Below, one piece after another: positions 17,828 through 25,343 of a stretch of 41,699 nt of DNA. The DNA is taken from the NCBI GenBank assembly GCA_015231825.1, contig JADGAV010000045.1, positions 1-41,699 on the forward strand, given 5' to 3'. A program made the translations under genes and the position numbers. The stretch's first letter is position 1, and each line of letters opens with the position of its first letter. The notes under the pieces are model-generated. The model ran no database searches, had not been told where the DNA came from, and was given only the letters and a program-made list of their open reading frames with translations. This DNA is from SAR324 cluster bacterium. GTDB taxonomy: Bacteria > SAR324 > NAC60-12.

Positions 17828-19120
17828 TTATCCCATCAGGGTCGGTAAAAACAATGAGATGCCTGGAAAAAGCACGATTAAGGAGAGTCTGAAAATGTCG
17901 GCAATCCAAAAAGGAGTCACGCCTTTAAATATCGTTCGAGTTTTTACATCAGGAAGGACCGATTTAAGCACAAATACGTTGAGACCAACAGGAGGAGTTA
18001 TGAAGCTGATTTCAGTGACCACCACAACGACTACTCCAAACCAGATCAAATCGAATCCGAGATTCTGCACCAGCGGATAAAATACCGGAACCGTCAGCAG
18101 AATCATCGACATACTTTCCAAAATACAGCCGAGAAGGATATAGATCACCATGATCATCACGATCACAAAAAAAGGACGAACCCCCCATCCTGTGACAAAA
18201 TCAGCCAATTCATAAGGAAGCCCTGTCACGTTGATGAAATTTCCAAAGACAACCGCACACATGTAGATTGTGAAAATCATTGCAGTTGTTTTGGCGGAGG
18301 AAATCAAAACATTCAACATGAGATCTTTTGATAACTTTCCTCTGAGAACCACGAACAGAAAACCTCCGGCAGCTCCTATGCCTGCCGCTTCAGTCGGAGT
18401 AAAAACGCCCCCGTAAATTCCCCCCATGACAACAAAAAACAGGAGCATCACACCCCATACATCCCTAAGAGCCCTCAGCCGCCCGGGCCAGGAGGTCCTT
18501 TCTCCTTTTGGTCCCAGATCCGGATAGAGCGATGTCATCACTATCACGGCACCCAGATAACAAGCAATGCCGAGCAGGCCCGGAATAAATCCTGCGGCAA
18601 AAAGCAGTCCGATATCGGTTTCTGTGAGAAGACCGTAAATGATCAGGATTATACTTGGTGGAATAAGAATTCCAAGGGTTCCTCCTGCCGCAATGGATCC
18701 GGTTGCCAGGCTGTCGGCATAATTGTATTTTCGCATTGAAGGCATCGCAACTTTAGCCATTGTCGCTGCAGTTGCCAATGAACTTCCTGATATAGAACTG
18801 AATCCTCCGCAGGCAAGAATGGTCGCCATTGAAAGCCCTCCCCGCCGATGCCCGATAAAGGCATTTGACGCCGTATACAATTCTTTGGAAAGCCCTGCTT
18901 GAGTGACAAAATTTCCCATGAGGATGAAAAGAGGGACCACAGAAAGTTCATAGTTCATCCCTTCTTCAAAGGCGACTGAAGAAATCATTGCCAATGCCGC
19001 GTTGTAATTGACGTATTGACCAAATGCAACAAATCCAACCCCGATCATCGCGACGGCAATCGGTACTCTCAGAAAAATAAAAAACAGCAAAAAAGCGAAA
19101 CCGATGAGTGCAGCTTCCAT
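17828..19120 (-). CDS. dctM: TRAP transporter large permease (DctM)
   Basis: The main transmembrane subunit of a tripartite ATP-independent periplasmic transporter, using an ion gradient to import an organic acid or related solute. It is 430 residues with about twelve hydrophobic segments. Typical signatures are RVPIAVAMIGVGF, CGGFSSISGSSLATAATMAKVAMPSM, GTLGILIPPSIILIIYGLLTE, FTPTEAAGIGA and FITPPVGLNVFV. The frame is open to 19183, but ATG at 19120 lies one base after the DctQ stop and begins directly before the first helix, so it is preferred. It is third in a P-Q-M operon. Confidence 0.93.
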   Translation of the reverse strand: MEAALIGFAFLLFFIFLRVPIAVAMIGVGFVAFGQYVNYNAALAMISSVAFEEGMNYELSVVPLFILMGNFVTQAGLSKELYTASNAFIGHRRGGLSMATILACGGFSSISGSSLATAATMAKVAMPSMRKYNYADSLATGSIAAGGTLGILIPPSIILIIYGLLTETDIGLLFAAGFIPGLLGIACYLGAVIVMTSLYPDLGPKGERTSWPGRLRALRDVWGVMLLFFVVMGGIYGGVFTPTEAAGIGAAGGFLFVVLRGKLSKDLMLNVLISSAKTTAMIFTIYMCAVVFGNFINVTGLPYELADFVTGWGVRPFFVIVMIMVIYILLGCILESMSMILLTVPVFYPLVQNLGFDLIWFGVVVVVVTEISFITPPVGLNVFVLKSVLPDVKTRTIFKGVTPFWIADIFRLSLIVLFPGISLFLPTLMG

Positions 19121-19121
19121 A

Positions 19122-19664
19122 TTAATGTTTTTCGCGATGATGCGCGTCCGGGATGAAAGATTTACCAAAATTGTTGATGGCAATCAGGAACATGAGCAGT
19201 GCAGTAAGTCCGACCATTATGCTCATGAAGTAGACAAGAGGTCCCAAAGGAACCTCCAGAAACGGGGTGATGTCGCCGTACTCCGCAGTTTCTTCAGCTC
19301 TTGTCCACAATCGCCACGACAAAACTGCCATGACGACAAAACTGAAGAAATTTACAAACAATGCGTTCAAATGCCGGAGTGCCTGGGGCAGGAGATGGTC
19401 CAGGAGATCAACAGTGACATGACCTTCCTCTGCAGAAAGTATAGGAAGGCCCATGAAAATCACCAATGCCATCAGATATTCTGTGATCTCCAGACCACCA
19501 GGAATGGGAGAGTTTAAAACATAACGACCAATCACATCGACAAATGTAATGACCATCATTGAAAAAAGCGTCAGCCCCACAAGCGGTCCAAGAATCTTTT
19601 CAGGCAGAGAAAGCACCCCTTCAATTCTGGACTGTTCTGGGACATGATTTTCGGATAAGGTCAT
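19122..19664 (-). CDS. dctQ: TRAP transporter small permease (DctQ)
   Basis: Four-helix partner of DctM, 180 residues. Helix one is LVGLTLFSMMVITFVDVIGRYVLN, whose DVIGRY is a family hallmark. EITEYLMALVIFMGLPILSAEEGHVTVDLL follows, then two further helices. It joins the large permease in the membrane. The gene sits between dctP (nine bases upstream) and dctM (one base downstream), so the three subunits are clearly one transcript. Confidence 0.92.
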   Translation of the reverse strand: MTLSENHVPEQSRIEGVLSLPEKILGPLVGLTLFSMMVITFVDVIGRYVLNSPIPGGLEITEYLMALVIFMGLPILSAEEGHVTVDLLDHLLPQALRHLNALFVNFFSFVVMAVLSWRLWTRAEETAEYGDITPFLEVPLGPLVYFMSIMVGLTALLMFLIAINNFGKSFIPDAHHREKH

Positions 19665-19673
19665 ATTTGATAC

Positions 19674-20690
19674 TTACTTCGCACTCGCCTCTTGACGCAA
19701 CATCGCCATAACCGCTGCTCCATCAATCCCCTTGGAATTCACTTTTTTAACCCAGTCGGCTTCAATGTGACTGGTCGCATTCTTGATTTCTTCAACAAAT
19801 GAATCCGAGGCCATGGTGATTGTAGCGCCATCGTCTTTTGCCGCTTGAATACCAATTTTGTCAGCTGCGTCCCAGGCCTTACCCGCCAGTCGGGCAAAAG
19901 CTTCTCCAGAAACTCTGGTGACCGCCTCCTGGTCTTTCTTGGAGAGACCATTGAATGTGTTGCTGTTCATCACCAGAAAGAAGCTCGTATTGTATAATCC
20001 GCCGGGAACAATTGTAGAATGCGGAACAAGTTTAGTGATTTTGAAAGATTTCAACGACTCCCCCGGGAGCAATGTGCCATCAGCAACACCCCGAGACAAA
20101 ATCTCGTAGTTCTTTGAAGCCGGTTTCAACAGACCGACCATACCGAGGCTTTTTGCTACTTCTGCAACAACACCTCCCCCGATACGGAATTTCATCCCTT
20201 TCAGGTCAGCAATCGAATTAATATCTTTTTTTGAGTTGTGAATGATCCCGGGGCCGTGAGTGAAAACAGAAAGTAAATGCACCCCTCGATGCTCATTTCC
20301 TTTGGCAAGGTGCTTTTGATGGACCCTCCAATAAGCAACAGAGGTTGCTTCTGCACTGTCTCCAAAAAATGGAAATTCAACCGATTTGGTTAAAAGAAAC
20401 CGTCCCGGCTGATACCCATGCACACCAAAGGTCACATCCGCCAATCCATCCTTTGCGATGTCAAAATGCACTTTCGGATGACCCAGGCCTTTTGCCAGGA
20501 TTTTGATATCAACCCGGCCTTCAGTTGCTGTTTTTACATTTTCGATCCAGGGAACAATCATATCCGCGACAATCGGATGTTTTGGCGGCAACCAGGACGA
20601 AAGACTTAAATCTTTTGCCGATGCAGAAACGGAAAACACAAAGGAAAGGCAACACAATGCTGCTACTAATAAAACCGTTCTGTTTTTCAT
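19674..20690 (-). CDS. dctP: TRAP transporter solute-binding protein (DctP)
   Basis: Periplasmic binding protein, 338 residues, that delivers substrate to DctQM. The signal peptide LLVAALCCLSFVFSVSASA ends near residue 24. The mature part has SSWLPPKHPIVADMIVPWIENV, KILAKGLGHPKVHFDIAKDGLADVTFG and GMKFRIGGGVVAEVAKSLG; the arginine in the last usually contacts the carboxylate of the ligand. The substrate cannot be named. The frame is open to 20723, but AAGGAG lies eight bases before ATG 20690 and the signal peptide begins there. A 535-base gap upstream should carry the operon promoter. Confidence 0.93.
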   Translation of the reverse strand: MKNRTVLLVAALCCLSFVFSVSASAKDLSLSSWLPPKHPIVADMIVPWIENVKTATEGRVDIKILAKGLGHPKVHFDIAKDGLADVTFGVHGYQPGRFLLTKSVEFPFFGDSAEATSVAYWRVHQKHLAKGNEHRGVHLLSVFTHGPGIIHNSKKDINSIADLKGMKFRIGGGVVAEVAKSLGMVGLLKPASKNYEILSRGVADGTLLPGESLKSFKITKLVPHSTIVPGGLYNTSFFLVMNSNTFNGLSKKDQEAVTRVSGEAFARLAGKAWDAADKIGIQAAKDDGATITMASDSFVEEIKNATSHIEADWVKKVNSKGIDGAAVMAMLRQEASAK

Positions 20691-21225
20691 AAGACAATCT
20701 CCTTCATACGAACATAGACCCAAAAATCTGTATTTCAGATTGAAATGTTCAGTTTAAATAAAAATTCGACTCCCAAGTGAGTACTTGAAACCTTTTTAGC
20801 AATGTATTGAAAACAATGAAACTGATAGTTCTTCAATTTTGAAAATTATTTTCTTGTTACTTTTCTGAATCCGTTGAAAAACCCTCAAATTGTTGGGTAA
20901 ATTCGTTCTTTGCGAATTGAGAAAAATACAATACCTTTCTTTTTCAAAAAAATAGAGCTCCACCAGTTGAGCACGACTTTTATCAAGTTTGCCTACTGAT
21001 CGTCAACTTATTAATCTATTTCAAACAGTCCTCATAATTCGAGACAGCAATCTGAAACGGGATTTTCTAGAGACGGCAAAGATTTGTTCAGATGTAAGAT
21101 ATACCAGATTGGCGATCCAGGCCCCTGGCAATGTTTCACGAAAGAAAAGTAACGTTTCAGGTCAAGCCAGTTGGGAATCTCGAAAAGAGACTCCTCATTT
21201 GAACAGGATTTTTCCTTTTGGAGTC
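20691..21225. other. 535-bp intergenic region upstream of the TRAP operon
   Basis: No gene is supported. The part near dctP is strongly AT-rich and contains a small dyad (20774-20787), so it is the likely promoter region of the minus-strand TRAP operon. The left end of the signalling operon (STAS gene stop at 21226) also ends into this gap; no clear T-run terminator was found for it. Confidence 0.5.
20774..20787. promoter_or_regulatory. CAAGT-N4-ACTTG dyad, possible operator
   Basis: A 5-bp inverted repeat about 85 bases upstream of the dctP start, in the presumed promoter region. Its size suits a binding site for a transcription factor, but the arms are short and no regulator gene adjoins the TRAP operon. 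Confidence 0.3.
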
Positions 21226-21573
21226 CTATTCAATCAGGGCAGAGAGGGCTTCTTTTTCTGTCGGGTAGAGTGTCAGAAGACTGTTCAGACCTGAAACAAG
21301 CAGCAAATCTTCAATGATTTGAACCAATTCACAAAGGATGAGCTTTTTATTTTTGATGCGAGTTTTCTCCAGGAAACTAGAAATGACACCAAGCCCGTTG
21401 CTGTCAATAAAAGGAACTTTCTTCAAATTGACTATAAAGGTGTCAATAGCCTCCACCTGAAGTGCTTGCTCAAAGCAGTCTCTCAATGCTGCTGTGTCCT
21501 CTCCTGCTGTGATCCTGCCTTCTACAGTGATGACATATATATGATTGTCCTCAATTCGCTGAAAAAACTCCAT
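21226..21573 (-). CDS. STAS-domain protein (anti-sigma factor antagonist-like)
   Basis: A 115-residue single STAS domain. VITVEGRITAGEDTAALRDCFEQAL begins the fold. FIDSNGLGVISSFLEKTRIKNKKLIL carries Ser58 in the D-S-N-G-L-G loop that is phosphorylated in SpoIIAA-type antagonists. Such proteins normally bind or release an anti-sigma kinase or form part of a signalling complex; no partner kinase of the RsbW type is in the window. AAGGAC precedes the ATG. It is the last gene of the minus-strand run that begins with the histidine kinase, after a 134-base gap, so its place in that operon is likely but not proven. Confidence 0.85.
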   Translation of the reverse strand: MEFFQRIEDNHIYVITVEGRITAGEDTAALRDCFEQALQVEAIDTFIVNLKKVPFIDSNGLGVISSFLEKTRIKNKKLILCELVQIIEDLLLVSGLNSLLTLYPTEKEALSALIE

Positions 21574-21707
21574 TCTCAGTCCTTCCCTTCGATTTGTACA
21601 AAGAGTGAATACTCATTCCTCCTTCGCACCTTGTTTCAGGCAGCAGAGAAAAACAAAGAGCTGAACGTCCCTCTGAACAAATATCTTTGTTGAAGAAATA
21701 GCCCTGA

Positions 21708-21914
21708 TCATTTCCCGGATTCAGCAGAATGAATGATAACTCTGACATTTTCAAGCAAATCATGAATATATTTCAATGGAATTTCATCAGGAAAAAGTTC
21801 CTTTATAAAAGCAAAGTTGTTGCGGATACGATAAAGATATTCATAGGCTTGAAAAAGAATTTTGTTGGGATCATAGACGAGTTGAGGACCATCGTCTAAA
21901 TTGACCAGATTCAT
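21708..21914 (-). CDS. Small uncharacterised protein (68 aa)
   Basis: Not recognised. The predicted product is 68 residues, soluble and largely helical in character: LVYDPNKILFQAYEYLYRIRNNFAFIKEL followed by IPLKYIHDLLENVRVIIHSAES. Its start overlaps the last 44 bases of the phosphoesterase gene in another frame. Amino-acid composition is protein-like and the frame fills an otherwise empty 300-base gap between phosphoesterase and STAS genes, which supports it being real. The ribosome binding site is weak, so translation may depend on coupling. Confidence 0.5.
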   Translation of the reverse strand: MNLVNLDDGPQLVYDPNKILFQAYEYLYRIRNNFAFIKELFPDEIPLKYIHDLLENVRVIIHSAESGK

Positions 21915-22476
21915 ATCCGTTGGTCACTTCTGTATTGTTGTATCTTTGTTTTCGGGGAATGACGCCATAACTCAGATGGACATGGAGAAAATAACGCGGC
22001 TTGGTTCTATCCAAAATGGTGCGGAAAGTTTTATACCCGCGGTGAGCCTGATTTTCTAAATCTCCCAGTTCAAAGGCGGGGGCATGACTGACAAAAATAC
22101 CGATTCGATTCCGAAACCACAAAAGTTTTGGGAGAAGTTTCCAATATCGTTTTCTCATCGCCCACTCTGAATATTGATAAGGAGATTTTCCATTGTAAAA
22201 CATAGATCCTCCCAACCCCATCAACGTCAAATTCCGGTATAGAATGATTTCCCCATCCAGACTCTGCCAACCAGGAGGCGGCGAATTTTCAAAAGCCTTG
22301 TCATGATTTCCCGGGACACAAAAACAAGGAATATTTAAGGAGGACACGACAAACACGAAGCAGTATCCAGGCAAATCCCCACATGAAATTACACAATCGA
22401 TATCGCGAAATTTCTCGGAGGAATAATTTGTGTACAAGGAATTTGAGATTTTATCTGAGATCACTAATATTTTCAC
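21871..22476 (-). CDS. Calcineurin-like metallophosphoesterase
   Basis: A 201-residue protein with the metallophosphoesterase order: VISDKI (Asp8), CVISCGDLPG (Asp34), VPGNHDKAF (Asn57, His58), LMGLGGSMFYNG, FVSHAPAFELGD and LHVHLSYG. These supply the two-metal site of phosphodiesterases and phosphatases. The first motif is D-x-I instead of the usual D-x-H, and the last is L-H-V-H instead of G-H-x-H; several small subfamilies share such changes, so loss of activity cannot be assumed. The substrate is unknown. It sits 28 bases after the binding-protein gene in the signalling operon, which could mean a role in nucleotide or phosphoprotein turnover. Confidence 0.8.
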   Translation of the reverse strand: MKILVISDKISNSLYTNYSSEKFRDIDCVISCGDLPGYCFVFVVSSLNIPCFCVPGNHDKAFENSPPPGWQSLDGEIILYRNLTLMGLGGSMFYNGKSPYQYSEWAMRKRYWKLLPKLLWFRNRIGIFVSHAPAFELGDLENQAHRGYKTFRTILDRTKPRYFLHVHLSYGVIPRKQRYNNTEVTNGYESGQFRRWSSTRL

Positions 22477-22504
22477 GAAGAGACTAAAAATGCAGAGGTA
22501 GTGA

Positions 22505-23824
22505 TTATTTGGCGGGATAATAGCCGGCTTTTTGCATGATCTTTTCAGTTATATGCTGCGCTTGTTCAAGTGCCTTTTCAACACTAATTTTCCCAACGAG
22601 TGCCTCTGCCAGGACTTGTCCAACTTGACTTCCTATCGTCTGAAATTCAGGGATTCCGACAAATTGATGTCCTGCATAGGGGATGGATTGCACTTTTGTT
22701 TGAACTGGAGTTGTTTCCTCAATCGTTTTCAATGTTAACTCAGAAAAATTTCCTGCCACTGCCTTGTAGTGAGGATTGGCATAAGTGGATTTTCGGGTTC
22801 CGGGAGGGACCAGTACCCATCCTTCCCGATTGCCAACCAACTCGACATATTCTTTGGATGTTGCCCATAAAATAAATTTCTTGGCGGCCTCTTTTGCTTT
22901 ACTGGAAGATGGAATAGCAAGAACCCAGGACCAGAACCATTTGGAACCGATATTGGCATCGGTTTTGGGTGCTTCTGCAAAACCCACGTTTTGACTGACA
23001 ATGGATTTTTTAGGATGCGAAAAAAATCCTGCAGGTGAAGATGCATCGACCCATATCGCACAATGACCATTGGCAAAAAGGGCGCGGTTTTGAATGTGCC
23101 CATAGTGGGTGGCCCCCGGAGGACCAAAATTTTTAAGGATATTTACATAAAATGAAATGGCTTTTTTCCATTCTGGACTCGTCAATTGAGGTTTCCAGTT
23201 CAAATCAAACCAACGACCTCCAAAAGCATGGATCAGTGAAGTAACGAAAGCCATGTTTTCTCCCCATCCTGCTTTGCCACGAAGACAAATGCCATAAATA
23301 TTTTCTTCTGGTTGATGGAGAGTTGATGCAAATTGATAAATATCATCATAGGTCGGCACCTCGGGCATCCTCAGGTCTTTCTCCTGGAAAAGGTCTTTTC
23401 GATAAAATGTCATCGAACCTTCAGCATAAAAAGGGATTGCATAGAGTTTCTGTTGAAATGATAAACTTTTGCGGACCTCCTCGACAAAATCTTCGATATC
23501 ATACTCTTCTGGAAATTCATCCAAAGGGGTCAACCATCCTCTTTCGGCCCAGATCGGGGTTTCGTAGGTGCCAATCGTGATGATATCAAATATTCCCGCA
23601 TTGGTTGAGATGTCAGCCGTAATCCTTTGTCGTAAGACATTCTCTTCCAAAACAACCCAGTTGAGGCGAATACCGGGATTTTCCCTGGTAAATTCTTTGG
23701 AGAGCTGTTGCATAATTATCATATCACTGTTGTTGACAGTCCCAATAGTGAGGCTTGTCTGTGCAGAGGCCACAGCATCAAAGACCAAAAAATGAATAGC
23801 AATACCAATTACGATCGTTTTCAT
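22505..23824 (-). CDS. Periplasmic sugar-binding protein of ABC family 1, probably a sensing partner
   Basis: A 439-residue extracellular solute-binding protein with a signal peptide (VIGIAIHFLVFDAVASA). The fold begins LTIGTVNNSDMIIMQQLSKEF. Segments such as LRQRITADIST, IWAERGWLTPLDEF, LYAIPFYAEG, IYGICLRGKAGWGEN and FGGRWFD line up with the polyol-transporter binding protein encoded at 28314-29660, so the two are paralogues. No permease or ATPase adjoins this copy; instead it follows an NtrC-type regulator by 35 bases. I infer that it presents a ligand to the kinase in the periplasm, although serving as a second binding protein for the nearby transporter is also possible. AAGGGGAAAG precedes the ATG. 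Confidence 0.85.
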   Translation of the reverse strand: MKTIVIGIAIHFLVFDAVASAQTSLTIGTVNNSDMIIMQQLSKEFTRENPGIRLNWVVLEENVLRQRITADISTNAGIFDIITIGTYETPIWAERGWLTPLDEFPEEYDIEDFVEEVRKSLSFQQKLYAIPFYAEGSMTFYRKDLFQEKDLRMPEVPTYDDIYQFASTLHQPEENIYGICLRGKAGWGENMAFVTSLIHAFGGRWFDLNWKPQLTSPEWKKAISFYVNILKNFGPPGATHYGHIQNRALFANGHCAIWVDASSPAGFFSHPKKSIVSQNVGFAEAPKTDANIGSKWFWSWVLAIPSSSKAKEAAKKFILWATSKEYVELVGNREGWVLVPPGTRKSTYANPHYKAVAGNFSELTLKTIEETTPVQTKVQSIPYAGHQFVGIPEFQTIGSQVGQVLAEALVGKISVEKALEQAQHITEKIMQKAGYYPAK

Positions 23825-23859
23825 CTTTCCCCTTAAGAGAGCATCAGCAAACTTGTTTC

Positions 23860-25260
23860 TTATTCCGATTTATCAAATGAGATTCCGTATTTTTGAATTT
23901 TCCTAAAGAGTGTTCTTCGATTGATCTGCAATTCTTCCGCTGTCCTGGATTGATTGAACTGATTTCTTATCAAAGTTTTGACTATGAGGACTTTTTCCTG
24001 TTCCTCGGCTGTTGAGGACATCACTTCCTTTATAGATTTCAACTTGGTGAAATCAGTATTGCTGAAGGAAGCTTGAAAATTTTGCCCAAAATTATGAATC
24101 CCTTCCAATTCTGCAGGAGTGACTATTTCGCAATCGTTGAATAACAGTATTTGACTGACAACATTATTCAGTTCTCTGATGTTACCGGGCCAGCTGTAAT
24201 TGGTGAACATCGTCAAAACTTCTTCAGAATACCGGCAAAGCGATCGGTTTTGCTTTTTATTGATTCGCTCGGTGAATTTTTCAAGGAGCAGCAGGATATC
24301 CTCTTTTCTTTCTCTTAAAGGCGGAATGTGCAGATGGACCACATTGATTCGATAGTATAAATCTTCACGATAGCTTCCATCTGCTGTCATTTGTTCCAGA
24401 TTTTTGTTGGTCGCGGCAATGACACGCACATTGATGTTAATGCTTTGAGTGCCTCCGACCCTTTCAAAGCTCTGGGCTTCCAGTACACGAAGCAGTGCCG
24501 CCTGGTTGTTCAGGGACATGTCGCCGACTTCATCCATAAAAAGTGTGCCCTGATCAGCCTGCTCGAATCTGCCTATTTTTCTTTCAGTTGCCCCGGTAAA
24601 TGCACCTTTTTCGTGTCCAAACAACTCACTGAGCAGCAAGGTTTCAGAAATTGCAGCACAATTGACAGCAACAAATTTGTGATCTTTTCGATCAGATGTA
24701 CTGTGAATGTACTGTGCCAATACTTCCTTGCCAACTCCGCTTTCTCCTGTTAATAAAATCGGAAGACCGCTTGATTTGGCTTTATCTGCCCGATGTTTAA
24801 CAGCGAGCATTTCGCGGTTTTTAGTGAGAAACTTCTGAGGAAATTCTTGAAGGGTTTTGGGATCCAGTCCTGGTTGACTGTTGATCTCCTTGATATGGAG
24901 ACCTTTCTGAATTGAATCATGAAGATGAGTATTATCAATTGGTTTTAAAATGTAGTCGTGAACCCCTTCTTTAATAGCCTGCACCGCATCTTTGACATCT
25001 CCATAACCGGTGATGAGAACGACCACCATCTCCGGATTGATTTTTCGCAGTTTCTTGAAAAGCTCCATTCCATTGATGTCACTCTGCAAACGAATATCGA
25101 CCACTGCGATATCAATGAGTTCGTTTTCCGCAATAAAAATAGCCTTTTCGACTTCTCCGGTATCATAGGTATTGTAGTACTGCTTGAACCATAACGTGAG
25201 CGCAAATCGAATCCCGGCCTCATCATCGACTATCAGGATCGACTTTTCGAATCTATTCAT
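23860..25260 (-). CDS. Sigma-54-dependent NtrC-family response regulator
   Basis: A 466-residue activator of sigma-54 RNA polymerase. The receiver domain (about 7-120) has Asp12/Asp13, phosphoacceptor Asp55 in VVDIRLQ, Thr84 and Lys106. The AAA+ domain (about 145-380) has Walker A GESGVGKE (172-179), GAFTGA (219-224, sigma-54 contact), the Walker B region GTLFMDEVGD and the arginine-finger region YREDLYYRINV. A Fis-type helix-turn-helix closes the protein (SRTAEELQINRRTLFRKIQKYG). It lies 83 bases after the histidine kinase gene, so the two form a cognate pair. Its likely targets are the dyads and sigma-54 promoter in 27842-28207. Confidence 0.95.
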   Translation of the reverse strand: MNRFEKSILIVDDEAGIRFALTLWFKQYYNTYDTGEVEKAIFIAENELIDIAVVDIRLQSDINGMELFKKLRKINPEMVVVLITGYGDVKDAVQAIKEGVHDYILKPIDNTHLHDSIQKGLHIKEINSQPGLDPKTLQEFPQKFLTKNREMLAVKHRADKAKSSGLPILLTGESGVGKEVLAQYIHSTSDRKDHKFVAVNCAAISETLLLSELFGHEKGAFTGATERKIGRFEQADQGTLFMDEVGDMSLNNQAALLRVLEAQSFERVGGTQSININVRVIAATNKNLEQMTADGSYREDLYYRINVVHLHIPPLRERKEDILLLLEKFTERINKKQNRSLCRYSEEVLTMFTNYSWPGNIRELNNVVSQILLFNDCEIVTPAELEGIHNFGQNFQASFSNTDFTKLKSIKEVMSSTAEEQEKVLIVKTLIRNQFNQSRTAEELQINRRTLFRKIQKYGISFDKSE

Positions 25261-25343
25261 TTTTTCTCTAAATTCTGGAAGAAAATCTACAAAATTGGAA
25301 ATAAATCACCGAGATTTTTCAAAAACATAAATTTCTGAATGGA

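Noticed and set aside
21551..21763. Minus-strand 70-codon frame
   Set aside because: It overlaps the start of the STAS gene and the end of the 68-residue frame; cysteine- and serine-rich, without a ribosome binding site.
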